The notes: a model not told the origin generated them from the sequence alone. Counted from the stretch's first letter, positions 1 through 9,558 are shown. The stretch is 64,000 nt of DNA from Acanthosepion esculentum (GCA_964036315.1 OZ038500.1:61039446-61103445); one strand, 5' to 3'. Numbers and translations are program-made.

Positions 1-945
1 GAAGTTACGTATACTGGTCAAACATGGATCAAGATATTATACATATGGTGGACAAATGCAAGGGCTGTTCCTTAGCAGCCTAGGCACCTCCGATCACTCA
101 TAAGCCATGACCTAAGACAGATCGACCGTGGTCGAGAATCCATGTGGATTTCGCAGGTCCATTAGATGGTTTTTACTACTTGATTGTAGTAGACAGTTAC
201 AGATAATGGCCAGAAGTATTTCGTTGTAGAAAACCTACTTCTGAGATTACAATAAATTGCCTTCACGAGCTGTTTGCTCGTTTCGAAGTGGTTGATTGTT
301 TAGTCACCGAGAATGGGACACAATTTACATCTGCGGATTTTCAAGAATTTTGTAAAATTTTCAGGTGAAACACATCAAATCCCCGCCATATCACCCAAGA
401 TCAAACGGGCAAGCGGAGAGGTTTGTAGATACATTAAAAAGAGCACTAGGGAAAGCTTATGATGTACCAACAGAAAAGGCTTTACAACAATTCTTGCAAG
501 TGTATAGAATTACACCGAACAGTACTACGCCATCGGCATTATCACCAGCGGAAGTAGTGTTCGCCCGAAAAATTAGATCGGTATTCGACAAATTACTACC
601 AAAACAGACAAAGCAATCACCAACGTCGTTTGTACCAACAAGAAAATTTAACCCAGGGGAGAAAGTTTTTTTTTTTAAATGTTCAAAAACAACACATCCT
701 ATTGGGAGCTAGGTACAATAGAGAAACGAATCGGGAACGTCATTTACATAATTCAGGATCCGAAGTTCTCGCATAAAAGGCACTTAAATCAGATCATAAA
801 GAGGCTGTTAGAGGATTCTAACGGTCTACCTCAGGAAGACGAGGAAGTGATGGACAAAATATTTGACACATTCAATATGCAAAGCCTCAAGCAATTTCAG
901 AACCGCGGAAATCAAGCAGAAAAAGAAAGTTTACAGAGCCTTTGA
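1..945 (+). pseudogene. Ty3/gypsy retrotransposon integrase, degenerate
   Basis: Translated pieces give the typical order of a Ty3/gypsy integrase: a CxxC-type zinc-finger end (CKGC near 60-72), a first core segment HVDFAGPLDGFYYLIVVDSY (about 141-200), a second core segment ending TENGTQFTS (about 309-336), then YHPRSNGQAERFVDTLKRAL (about 389-448) carrying the glutamate of the DDE triad. The second acidic site reads E where D is usual. The gene is broken: in-frame stops at 81-83, 108-110 and 204-206, a frameshift near 360, and another at the T-run 665-677. A C-terminal tail in a new frame runs to the stop at 943-945. The N-terminal side (RT, RNase H) lies outside the window. The polypurine tract and LTR follow directly, supporting orientation and identity. 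Integrase would insert the element cDNA; this copy cannot. Confidence 0.88.
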
Positions 946-997
946 TGATTAATCCGAAGAGGAAAAAATATTAAAGACCCCTGCGAGGTAAAAGCTT

Positions 998-1007
998 GGG
1001 AGGGGGG
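998..1007 (+). promoter_or_regulatory. Polypurine tract of the gypsy element
   Basis: A G-rich purine run (GGGAGGGGGG) immediately precedes the TGTTA start of the LTR. In LTR retrotransposons this is the primer site for plus-strand DNA synthesis. Position and composition fit exactly. Confidence 0.75.
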
Positions 1008-1245
1008 TGTTACGGGACCTTACCTATAATGACAGAGCGAACTCTTCCTGACACTATGAATACTGCGCCTCTCAAGAGAGACGAGACGGAATCGAGTCGA
1101 GCCAATAGTAGTTCACTCCAAACCAGACCGACAGTCATACTGACACCTTCAACATTTTGTATTATTATTTCGTGTAATATATCTTTGTTTTTTCTACTCT
1201 TGTGTTCGTGTTGTTCTTTCTTGGTCCTAACCTTGGACCATAACA
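1008..1245 (+). repeat. 3' LTR of the gypsy element
   Basis: A 238-bp block starts TGTTACGGG directly after the polypurine tract and ends CCATAACA, giving TGTTA...TAACA inverted ends as expected for a short gypsy LTR. Microsatellite DNA begins right after it. No second LTR is in the window, so LTR identity cannot be checked here. ORFs crossing this block on both strands are not genes. Confidence 0.72.
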
Positions 1246-1274
1246 ATATATATATATATATATACATATATATA

Positions 1275-1310
<36 letters not shown>

Positions 1311-1312
1311 TT
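1246..1312. repeat. (TA)n then (ATT)n microsatellite
   Basis: A short TA run with one CA interruption passes into about twelve ATT repeats. It begins at the LTR end. Confidence 0.9.
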
Positions 1313-2210
1313 AGGATGTTAAAATATGTTAACAATATCTACATAATGGCAATTATAGTTCAACACGACAAATGTGTCTCCTCCGGCGATGTTAAACAAC
1401 TTGTAAGATTTATCGAAGTCTGACATTCAACTTTCCTAAGAAGTAGAAGCGAAAAGATGTGGGGAGTCAATTTAACATAACGCTAAATTATATTGTTAAT
1501 GTACTTTTCCCATAAGTGTGCACGTTAGCCTAGAATAAAATGCCCATTTCCTGCGAGCAATCTTACGTTGGCATCAATATTTCACCAGAGTTCCCTGTTT
1601 AGTCATACCATATTAAAAAAAAGACCATATATCATTCCTTTAATTCATTACGAGAGGTGCTGCCGCAGAGCTAAAATCCCAAGGATCAAACTTTTCCGTG
1701 AACTCGCCGAAGACAGAAAGAAAATATGTTCGTCAGTTTCTCACATAAAATTTTGTAGTTGATAAATAGAATGTCCCTTTAAGAAGCTGGTAAATAACTT
1801 CACCGTTCTATAAAAAATACGGCTAAAAAATACAGAACTATTTTGGCAAATAAATATGCAAATGTAAATAAAGAACATGTTATATATAGCATGTTAATAA
1901 CACCAACCAATCAATGAAAGATATTTAATAATGGTAAATAAGCACCTGTAAATCAATATAACGCGTTAATAATATTAAGCAAACATCAATACAAAGCAAT
2001 ATTAAATCAAAATGAAGCATACAAATAGAACGTTAAGATGTACAACAGATTTTTTTTACTGATTATTACTATGAGAAAAAGTATTGGTAAATTCAAAGTT
2101 TAAACATATTGTAAGGTAAACGGTCGGCTATGCCTCCAATTTACAGTCAGTTCGCTTCTTGTAGGTTTAATAAGGAGTTTATACTATATTTGTTCTCATT
2201 TTACCTATAT
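1313..2210. other. AT-rich DNA, nothing recognised
   Basis: No ORF with recognisable content, no clear repeat structure and no RNA gene was seen. A 64-codon ORF at 1568-1762 has no familiar motif and is treated as chance. Confidence 0.5.
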
Positions 2211-2216
2211 TTATAC

Positions 2217-2218
<2 letters not shown>

Positions 2219-2284
<66 letters not shown>
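2219..2284. repeat. (TA)n microsatellite
   Basis: Uninterrupted TA dinucleotides, about 33 units, lying 40 bp left of the foldback element. Confidence 0.95.
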
Positions 2285-2285
<1 letters not shown>

Positions 2286-2323
2286 CATAATGAGAAGGCA
2301 CGTATACTTTCTTGATATGTATA

Positions 2324-2544
2324 TAATATGGATAAAACAACAGAAAAGTTGCAAATTAAAAGAAAAAAAATGGGTGCTTTTTTTGTGAAAGTATTTATTT
2401 ATATGTTTTTATATATTTGATATTTCTGAGGAAGGACCTAGGTGGTCTGAAATATCAAATATATAAAAACATATAAATAAATACTTTCACAAAAAAGCAC
2501 CCACTTTTTTTCTTTTAATTTCCAACTTTTCAGTTGTTTTATCC

Positions 2545-2550
<6 letters not shown>
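2324..2550. mobile_element. Foldback element I (about 103-bp arms)
   Basis: The left arm 2324-2426 is nearly the reverse complement of 2449-2550, around a 22-nt centre. The right end runs straight into a (TA)n tract. The centre contains CTGAGGA (2426-2432), a 5-bp stem GGACC/GGTCT (2434-2438/2444-2448) and GAAA (2449-2452), the layout of a hammerhead core. The right half recurs alone at 11339-11463, so this is a repeat family and here an inverted dimer of it. It encodes no protein; the short ORF crossing it and the TA run is an artefact. Confidence 0.85.

Positions 2551-2619
<69 letters not shown>
2548..2619. repeat. (TA)n microsatellite
   Basis: About 35 TA units contiguous with the right end of foldback element I. 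Confidence 0.95.
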
Positions 2620-2621
<2 letters not shown>

Positions 2622-2839
2622 TCCTGAAAATGATTTCGCTTGCGCCCTCGGAGTAGAAAGTGTGAGGTTGTAAACAGTAACTAATACTGCTACTAAAACA
2701 ATAATCTTCAATAAAACGAATCGAGTTCTCTCAGTCACTTGCGTGTTTATCTAAAAATTAATAATATGCTGAAATTCACCTTCATCCCTGACGTGCCCCA
2801 ACAGCTTATTTATAGATTCTCGGACTGATGCTAATTCAG

Positions 2840-2914
2840 CCATGTTTCGATCCTAGCTTGAGGCAACCGGACGTCTAGCCACACTGATGAGCGAAACAGT
2901 CTGTCTGTGAATGT
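2840..2914 (+). mobile_element. Hammerhead-like SINE, copy A (decayed)
   Basis: Contains a tRNA B-box-like string (TTTCGATCCTAGC, about 2846-2858), then CACA-CTGATGA at 2880-2890, GAAAC at 2893-2897 and GTC-TGTG at 2903-2909. CACA can pair with TGTG as stem I. The stem II hairpin present in the sister copies is missing, only GC remaining between CTGATGA and GAAA, so a ribozyme fold is not expected. Sister copies lie near 8950, 9987 and 10262. Confidence 0.6.
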
Positions 2915-3007
2915 CAATATATATTAATTATTTTACCCTTAGATGCATTGGAGTTTACTGAGAGTTAAGGGAATGTATATACTTCCTTGAATATGACAAA
3001 AATTTAA

Positions 3008-3245
3008 TTATATATATATGATCGACTCTCCCGTCGAATTCGACGTATGAGGGTCAGACAGATCAGTTCCGAGAAACTGAAAGCCCGACACCGACACATG
3101 AGATTTGATTATAGTGGTGAAGGATCTGTGCAGGGCCATCCACACTTTTTGGAGGGACGAATACAGGGACCTGGTACAGCGAATGCCACAAGGTCCCCAA
3201 ACGACCTTCCGCATGTTTTGAATTCAGAGTTGTTCTTCTCCTAGA
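3008..3245. other. Unrecognised, less AT-rich segment with overlapping chance ORFs
   Basis: Three overlapping ORFs on both strands cover this block. None shows a motif I recognise. It joins a SINE on the right and may be part of a longer repeat. Confidence 0.35.
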
Positions 3246-3427
3246 CCTGTTGCCATCCAAGGCTATAGAACCCAGTCTGTCCTGCTATTTACCCATAGTT
3301 GGAGGGAGAAGAAGAGGATTCACACCTTTCCCAAGGGTATTAGCACGTAAGTGAATGTAATGGATTCGACTGGAATTCGAACTCGGCTCTCCGATTCCTC
3401 AATCCAAGCCGTTATCCGTTATTCCAC
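3246..3427 (-). mobile_element. tRNA-derived SINE, family A
   Basis: Read on the minus strand, the right end is a tRNA-like head with an A-box-like GGATAACGG-type string and a B-box GAGTTCGAATTCC, followed by a conserved body. On the plus strand the body reads ...CCCATAGTTGG...CCCAAGGGTATTAGCACG.... At least six other copies occur in the window (near 11840, 14422, 17276, 18180, 28455 and 32225), which establishes it as a dispersed family. SINEs are non-coding and use LINE machinery. Confidence 0.72.
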
Positions 3428-3848
3428 AATTTGTAAGAACCCTTAAGAAAGATTCTTGTAGAAAACACTAATGTTCTATATAAATCACATTACCGGATAT
3501 ATTTCATTGTGAGAGGGGGCTGTATATAAAACATTTCTCTCCCACTATCAACCTCAACTTATTCAACTTGAAAATATAGAACGCTGCATAAGCATTAAAA
3601 AACGAACAATTAAAATGTTTTAAATACACAGCTACACATATACGTACTCAAAGACAACTTAAACGTCTAAAGATGGTCTCAGATGAGAATGAAATTAATT
3701 GGGAAAATAAAAACTATTTGAACGAAAATTTTGATGTTTTCTTACTCAATTTTCGAAGCCTACCAAAGACTTAATCCGCGAACTTTAAAGGATCACAAAG
3801 AAAACTTATCACTATGATATGTTTAAATTATTTAACCAAACATATTTG

Positions 3849-3849
<1 letters not shown>
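3428..3849. other. AT-rich spacer, nothing recognised
   Basis: No ORF or repeat that I could identify. Confidence 0.4.

Positions 3850-3895
<46 letters not shown>
3850..3895. repeat. (TA)n microsatellite
   Basis: About 23 TA units, on the 3' side of the minus-strand Penelope-like element. Confidence 0.95.
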
Positions 3896-3896
<1 letters not shown>

Positions 3897-4289
3897 TAAA
3901 ATATTTTTGTTGGAAATATTCTCTACAAAAACTAATTGTATAGACTAAAATGAGGAATGAAAAAAGGCACCTAATATTTAATATAGTGATATTTATTTAT
4001 AATATATGAATTTCTCCAGAGAAGAATTAAATCTTTGTTATTTAATTTGGATTTTCTTATAAAAAAAATTGTTGTTTTCCCTTTTTTAATCTTTTTTACT
4101 TTAACCGGTTTCGCTTAGCTTTTCAAAAAGAATTTTAACTCTTTCTCTCGCCAAGTGTTGATGTTTATAATTGTACCAATGAAACAATGGGGTGTAACTG
4201 GCTATATATGTCGTCTATGTTATGGGGAAATTGGTAGAATCTACACAATGAATTAAGTATTTTATGTGTTTGACCTTGTTGTGAAAAAT

Positions 4290-4555
4290 GTTTCCTTATT
4301 AATCAGCCTTTGTTCAGTGGTTCTGAAGGGAAAACACTAAAATGTGGCAGATTTTTTTCTCCGCATTCCTCTATATGTTGGTTAAGGGGTATTTTCGGTT
4401 GTCGGGGGTCCCTAATTTTTTGGCGATGAACTGTCATCCTTTTCGCCGGAATGACTGGCCGGTTTGGCCAATGTAATGCTCGTGGCAACCTTTGCATGTA
4501 TATATGTATATTAAATTCTCTTGATTCGCACGAGAAATCATTTTGAATTTTGATC
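4290..4555 (-). pseudogene. GIY-YIG endonuclease domain of PLE-1
   Basis: The conserved IY...YIG core is split between frames: IYIYTC and HYIGQTG. It is followed by RMTVHRQKIRDPRQPKIPLN and HIEECGEK. In Penelope-like elements this C-terminal domain follows the RT. At least one frameshift lies between the YIG segment and the MTVHR segment. Confidence 0.8.
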
Positions 4556-4995
4556 CGTATTTGAACAGAAATTCATGGCCCTCTAATAGGTAGTTTCATA
4601 AGTAGTCGATTAGATTTTTTCACCTAAGGGTTTTTAATTGTGTTCTGCAGTTTTGCACTGGTCAGTATCTTATTTAGTAATTAAGATTGTCGTTTACTTT
4701 TTATGATGTGATATTTTTGTAATAGACTTTTCATTTTTTCAACCTTTAGGAGGATTGATAGACTTAGTTGTATATGTGTGTAGATTTCTGTGTTCTTTGG
4801 GTTGAAAGTTGAGAAATAAGGGATGACCTTTTTTTTCTTTTGCTTCTCGGTGTGTGTTAATGTTAATTTGTTTTGCTTTTTAAATAATATTGTCGACCAA
4901 ACCTTGTGGGTATTTTCTCTTGAGTATTTTTTCATCTCTTTTAGTCTGTGGCCTCTTGTGGTTGTGTTTGAGACTATTGTCCATATATGCTTAGT

Positions 4996-5402
4996 TAGGT
5001 CGAGTGGGATGTTGGTCACCTTGGTGTGGTGTAATGGTTAGCAAGCTTGTCTTGCTAGATCAGTTAATACTGAAAAGTGATTTCGATCCTCACTAGATGA
5101 CCCATACTTTCGACCGAAAATCTCTAGGTCGAGTGGGATGTTGGTCACCTTGGTGTGGTGTAATGGTTAGCAAGCTTGTCTTGCTAGATCAGTTAATACT
5201 GAAAAGTGATTTCGATCCTCACTAGATGACCCATACTTTCAACCGAAAATCTCTAGGTCGAGTGGGATGTTGGTCACCTTGGTGTGGTGTAATGGTTAGC
5301 AAGCTTGTCTTGCTAGATCAGTTAATACTGAAAAGTGATTTCGATCCTCACTAGATGACCCATACTTTCGACCGAAAATCTCTAGGTCGAGTGGGATGTT
5401 GG
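4996..5402 (+). mobile_element. SINE triplicated in tandem with its target-site duplication
   Basis: Three 109-bp SINE copies (5016-5124, 5145-5253, 5274-5382) alternate with four copies of a 20-bp string TAGGTCGAGTGGGATGTTGG (4996, 5125, 5254, 5383), giving a 129-bp period. Only about one base difference was seen between units. Each SINE has an A-box-like GTGTAATGGTTAGCAAGC and a B-box-like TTTCGATCCTC, so it is tRNA-derived. The 20-bp string is PLE-1 coding sequence: removing the block rejoins the minus-strand reading HIRANIPLDLTKHIW. It is therefore the target-site duplication. A related SINE is at 12993-13095. Confidence 0.9.
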
Positions 5403-6191
5403 CGCGAATGTGTTTCGAGTGAGAAGATGTAACAAGGAGATATTGTCGAAGGTAGGTTTAAAGTATATGTCGGTTTCTAGTTTGCTTATGTTATTAATAT
5501 GTTTAAAAAGGGAAGATTTTTTTGTCACTGTACTCCATAGGAAATTGGATACTGGGATTTATATTATTAATACATCTTTGGAATGTCTTTAATTTATCCA
5601 AACTTTTATTCTACAGAAAGAGTAATCTAGATATAGTTTCCAGTTTTCTTTTATGTTGCAACTGAAGTCATTCCTATCGATTTCTGAGGTTCTGTCATAG
5701 ATTTATAGTTCATGGTATCCCATGATTAGGTTGGCCTATGCTGGTGCAATTTTTGTTCCCATGGCTGTTCTTGATTTTTGTCGGTAAGGAGTTTCGTTGA
5801 ACAAGAAATAATTGTCATTTAAGATGAATTCTTGGCTTTCTATGATGGAATTTCCTTTTATACTATTTGGTAGATCATGGGGAACGTTTCTAGCCAGTAT
5901 CTATGGCCTCTATGCCGTAATCATGTGGGATGATGCTATATAAGTTCATTGAGAACACATAAGTATTTTGGTTTATCTCGTTCGGAAGATGATTCAGAAA
6001 ATCTAGATCATCTCGAATGAAGCTTCGAACGTGTTTGATAAGAGGTTTCAATAGGATGTCTAGAAAATGGCTTAGACGATGTGTCTCGTAAATTGGACCT
6101 GCTATTATAAGCCTTAGTTTTAGGTTGGTATATTCACCCAGTCAGTTTTTGTAGTATTGCATGCTTCGGTAATGAGCTCACTTTTGTGTAT

Positions 6192-6195
<4 letters not shown>

Positions 6196-6261
<66 letters not shown>
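6196..6261. repeat. (TA)n microsatellite
   Basis: About 33 TA units between PLE-1 and the left arm of the inverted PLE-2 pair. Confidence 0.95.
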
Positions 6262-6266
<5 letters not shown>

Positions 6267-6545
6267 CATGTTTCATTAAATAATATAGATAAGTGTTGTA
6301 GACTTTTAGTTTTTGTTTATTGTTTTCATGTTTAAGTATAGTTGTGTTTTCGACGAGGATTTTCCGGAATTGTGTATGCGGCCAGGCATGTTGTTTTAAA
6401 TGCCTAAAAATGTTAGAGTTATCATTCAAATGTAGTGTCAAGCCTCGTGAAAGCGAGTTTGTGGTGTGACCAACATAGATATTATTTAGTTCGTTGGAGA
6501 TACAATCTCCCAAGGGGCACCTGAATTTGTAAACTATGTTGGATA
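6262..6545 (-). pseudogene. PLE-2 left arm: second Penelope-like GIY-YIG fragment
   Basis: Minus-strand reading gives IVYKFRCPLGDC, then NIYVGHTTNSLSRGLTLHL and HLKQHAWPHTQFRKILVEN. This is a GIY-YIG domain of a different Penelope-like lineage from PLE-1. After ...NNKQKL it jumps to a 40-bp terminal string that also ends the right arm (7020-7059), so the protein C-terminus and most of the 3' UTR were deleted. Its other end, at 6541-6545, is the centre of a palindrome with the right arm. Confidence 0.78.
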
Positions 6546-7085
6546 GTTTACAAATTTAAAAATTCTTGAAGCTATATACATAAAACAGTTGAAACCTAAC
6601 CTGAACAAAATAAACTATGAAATCTCCAAAAATATCCTTAAATGCCTATAATTAGTAACAGAAGTCATTGGTTCATACCAACGGCTTTCCATACTCAATA
6701 CTCATCGGATTCACTCTCGCGTGGTCATGTGTGACGTCATGAGCTGTTGTGCGATTTTCGCTTTCAGCGTTTTATATGCACGTGTTTATCGTTGCTTGGA
6801 AATCATCCATGTAAACAAACAAGACTATCATCAATTTCTTGTTCGTGTATTGCTTAAATATATTGTGTAATTGTCATCTTTGATAATGGCTTATGTAAGC
6901 CGAAAGCTTAGATTGGATTAAAAAAAATATGTATCAATATTGTGATTTTCTTTCATTGTTTAATGATAATGTTATTAAGCTTATCAGACTATATGAAAAA
7001 AACTTACATAAAATATATAGACAACACTTATCTATATTATTTAATGAAACATGTATTAATGAAAAAATGCTGCCTAAATACACAC

Positions 7086-7087
<2 letters not shown>
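6546..7087 (+). pseudogene. PLE-2 right arm: C-terminus and 3' UTR
   Basis: Begins with the same ATAGTTTACAAATT string as the left arm, inverted, then jumps to KILEAIYIKQLKPNLNKINY...ILKCL with a stop. That peptide is the usual C-terminus after the GIY-YIG domain of such elements. A 3' UTR of about 400 bp follows, with a hammerhead-like hairpin at 6880-6905. It ends with the 40-bp terminal string (7020-7059) shared with the left arm and then (TA)n. Confidence 0.75.
6880..6905 (+). ncRNA. Hammerhead-like core in PLE-2 3' UTR (degenerate)
   Basis: TTGATAAT (6880-6887), stem GGCTTA/TAAGCC (6888-6893/6896-6901), then GAAA (6902-6905). A canonical hammerhead needs CTGANGA; here the first C is T and the G of GA is A, so catalysis is unlikely. 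A related motif with stem GGCTA/TAGCC lies at 10789-10816. Confidence 0.4.

Positions 7088-7088
<1 letters not shown>

Positions 7089-7149
<61 letters not shown>
7089..7149. repeat. (TA)n microsatellite
   Basis: About 30 TA units at the right end of the PLE-2 pair and directly before a LINE 3' fragment. Confidence 0.95.
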
Positions 7150-7150
<1 letters not shown>

Positions 7151-7472
7151 CACCCTTGAACGCTTAGCCTTGGAGCGGGTAGAATGGAGATCAACGTGTT
7201 TTAGTGGACTCAGCAGTTTTCAATCTGCTTTTCTGAATCATCTTCAAGAAGTGAGAGCAAGATCTAAAAGGTCAGCCAATCTAACAGTGATCTCATCCCA
7301 CAATCCACACTCTTGTTCCATATGTGGCTCCCTTTGTAAATCACTAGCGGGTCTTAACTGCCACTTAAGATTATCGCACAAAATTTCATAACTGAATCAA
7401 TTAAGCTGTCAAATCCTCATAAGTCGAAACCGACGGGAGTGTCCATTATTATTACATTATTATATATTACCT
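7150..7472 (+). pseudogene. Non-LTR retrotransposon (LINE) ORF2 C-terminus and 3' tail
   Basis: An open frame from the TA tract to the stop at 7389-7391 encodes a basic tail ending CSICGSLCKSLAGLNCHLRL followed by SH. This fits a C-x2-C...H-x4-H zinc finger, seen at the C-terminus of several invertebrate LINE ORF2 proteins. A short 3' region follows and ends in ATT/TTA repeats (about 7444-7472), typical of LINE 3' ends. The element is strongly 5' truncated, starting at the (TA)n tract. The exact clade cannot be set from this piece. Confidence 0.65.
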
Positions 7473-8400
7473 ATCCAATGCAAGGCTTAAGAGCACCTAA
7501 ATGTTGAGATTTAATGAATTAAATTGTTTTTCGGTTTCAAGAGGGAAAAGTAAGAAATGTACACTCTGACGTTATGTAAGATAAGATACAGTTGATTCTA
7601 GACATCCGGAAGTATCCTCTCCGGCGTTTATTCAAAACGCTTCTGTGAAATAAGCTATTTCAACCAATCTAATACGAAAGTAATGAGGACGTGTCAACCC
7701 AGAGTAGTCGACATAGCATGTCTTACCTATGAAGGTCTTAACTGCTGCGATTACGGAATATAGCTCCTCTGAACACTTGCCATGAGAACTACCGATAGAT
7801 TACTGAAAGGATATCAATGTATCGCCTCTTAGAAAGGGCTTGTAGGTTACAAAAAAAAACTATCACAAGGCCGCATAATCGATTTGAAATCTATCAATAC
7901 ATGAAGTGAGTATAAGCAGCTCCAGGCCGGGTATGACAACATGATTCAAACTCAACCCAGACCCCAAGTGGAACTCGTACATACGATCCATCGCTAATGA
8001 TGCATGAAACAGGGTCGGTTCCTTCGATCGCTCTAGTATTATAGCTGACTCCTTATGCAATCATCTACTACTACAAGGGCCGGATCAGGGTTAAAATGGA
8101 GTATTGCTGCCATACTTTGGCGGGAGCTGCCTAGTCCTCACTTTCAAATCTCGATCGAGTTCACAAGTGACTCCGCATTCTTGTCGGTGATGAATTATTT
8201 TCCGACCTGAAACCCCTCTCCCAGACACGAGACGTAGTAAGCTTTTCACCGCTCTTCCGCTACTTCCAGGGAAAATGCTCACGTATTACATTTCTTAGTT
8301 CCACCAGTTCTAACCTTCACGGCTAGCGAACTACCCTCATTCTTTCTGTATTCATTTGGTGAGAATTAAGTACAATACTGCTGTATTAAATAGCTGGAAG
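7473..8400. other. No recognisable gene
   Basis: Short minus-strand ORFs at 7863-8060 and 8091-8282 show no family motif. It could be decayed LINE sequence upstream of the RT fragment that follows, but I cannot show that. Confidence 0.4.
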
Positions 8401-8419
8401 AGTCTATCAAGCTTTTAAG

Positions 8420-8790
8420 ATGAATGGAGAAGCTCGGCTTGTCGCTTTCTACATCTGGAAAGCATTTTACAGGGTTTAGCATGCCGGTTTACTTCACAAT
8501 TTGAAAGGGCATGGGATATCTGAACGAGATTTTGAACTGATTCAGTCGCCTTTATGAAATCGTGACATGAAAGTTTTCATGAACGGTCAGTTTTCTAGAT
8601 CTTTTTTACATTAATGCAGGTGTATACCCCGAGTGGTCCATCATTGTACCTACGTTTCTCCTAATTTTCATCAATGACTTTCTAAAGACTGCTTCTATGG
8701 TGATGACACTAGTCCTCCTGTATTAATAGTAAGTTTGAAAGGCTCAGTAACGTCAGACTGGAAACTGTTTTAAAAAATGACCTATAATCT
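8420..8790 (+). pseudogene. Jockey-like LINE reverse transcriptase fragment, degenerate
   Basis: Translation gives GEARLVAFYIWKAFYRV-stop-HAGLLH, aligning by eye with the usual VALDISKAFDRVWHAGLLH motif of Jockey-type RTs, but both Asp residues read Tyr and Trp reads stop. It continues GISERDFELIQS, MKVFMNGQFSRSF, INAGV, then FLLIFINDF after frameshifts. YGDDT (about 8697-8711) matches the YxDD catalytic box. Multiple stops and frameshifts show an old dead copy. Confidence 0.8.
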
Positions 8791-8949
8791 GGTATTAACT
8801 GTGGCCAGACAAGGCATGAAACCGCTCTTTAGTAATCATCTGAGTAACACCTAGTGACTTATGAGTGTATTTCCGTGCTTAGGTTGAAATGTTTGCAGTA
8901 TTTCGTATATAAACGTTTAAATTCCCTTTATTTCTGCCGTTCCACGATG

Positions 8950-9080
8950 GACTAGGGGTAAGTTATATTTGGGTTTCGATCCCGGTTTGAAGCAATCGGA
9001 CGTCTGAGGAGTTGTGATACAGCGAAGCAATCGGACGTCTGAGGAGTTGTGATACAGCGAAGCAATCTGTCTATGGAAGA
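8950..9080 (+). mobile_element. Hammerhead-like SINE, copy B, with 35-bp internal duplication
   Basis: A tRNA-like head includes GGGTTTCGATCCCGG (about 8971-8985). A 35-bp unit (8989-9023) is repeated at 9024-9058. Each unit holds CTGAGGA (9004-9010 and 9039-9045) followed by the stem GTTGT/ACAGC and GAAG. GAAG replaces the canonical GAAA, and stems I and III are poorly kept, so it is decayed. A CA/TA microsatellite follows directly. Confidence 0.6.
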
Positions 9081-9086
9081 CTATGC

Positions 9087-9092
9087 ATACAT

Positions 9093-9179
<87 letters not shown>
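9087..9179. repeat. (CA)n-(TA)n compound microsatellite
   Basis: A short CA run passes into about 39 TA units at the 3' end of SINE copy B. Confidence 0.95.
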
Positions 9180-9181
<2 letters not shown>

Positions 9182-9310
9182 TTGTAACTGCAAAATGTCC
9201 AAAGAGTGTAAAAAAATTGTCCATTTGTTAGATTAAGCTTTTAAGTGTTGTAACTTAGAAATGGTTAAAGATGTCTTAGTGGAGGTCTCCGGGGATTTTA
9301 TAACATTATT
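9180..9310. mobile_element. Mariner-like element end (fragment)
   Basis: GTTGTAACTGCAAAATGTCC and the following about 100 bp match, by eye, the reverse complement of the right end of the mariner-like element at 24467-25432, including ATTGTCCAT...TTAGATTAAG and the AGAAATGRTTAAAGAT string. Only one end is present and the terminal bases run into (TA)n. Confidence 0.6.
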
Positions 9311-9514
9311 GGACTCTACATTGGGCAAAAAGAATGTATAATAGCATACTTAGCAGAAACATCGTGATAAAATCGATCATAAACGAAAATCACATGTTCA
9401 TTATTAATTAATCAGCGCTAAGCATCGGAAGCTCATGATGAATTGAAATAAATTGTTTACATTTTTAGGGAAATCAAATTTAAGTAGCGAAAAAGTTCAT
9501 TCTCTCTGAATGCA

Positions 9515-9517
<3 letters not shown>

Positions 9518-9555
<38 letters not shown>
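9518..9555. repeat. (TA)n microsatellite
   Basis: About 19 TA units in otherwise unrecognised AT-rich DNA (9311-9740). Confidence 0.95.

Positions 9556-9558
<3 letters not shown>

Larger units (their letters stand above)
4150..6175 (-). pseudogene. Penelope-like retroelement (RT + GIY-YIG), degenerate, PLE-1
   Basis: Minus-strand pieces follow the Penelope-like order. About 5900-6110 gives LRLIIAGPIYETHRLSHFLD and then LYSIIPHDYGIEAI. About 5700-5790 gives RTAMGTKIAPA-stop-ANLIMG, the RT motif that ends YANL in the family, here with Tyr replaced by a stop. About 4840-5016 gives IPLDLTKHIWTIVSNTTTRG, and about 4310-4510 gives IYTCKGCHEHYIGQTG with RMTVHRQKIRDP, the GIY-YIG endonuclease. The RT would copy element RNA and the GIY-YIG domain would nick target DNA. 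Stops, frameshifts and a SINE block at 5016-5402 break it. The N-terminus is unclear and may end at the (TA)n tract at 6196. No intact frame exceeds about 110 codons, so it is dead. Confidence 0.85.

Noticed and set aside
1010..1322. Overlapping ORFs on both strands at the gypsy 3' end
   Set aside because: They lie in the LTR and the (TA)/(ATT) microsatellite, which is regulatory and non-coding sequence.
2487..2738. ORFs with long Tyr-Ile runs (also at 6178, 6929, 9457, 10240, 11328, 19421, 20061, 29491, 30298, 30920)
   Set aside because: They are translations of (TA)n microsatellites plus flanking repeats, not genes.
2821..2850. Second hammerhead-like core (CTGATGCTAATTCAG...TTTCG)
   Set aside because: Contains CTGATG but not CTGANGA, and no GAAA follows at the right distance.
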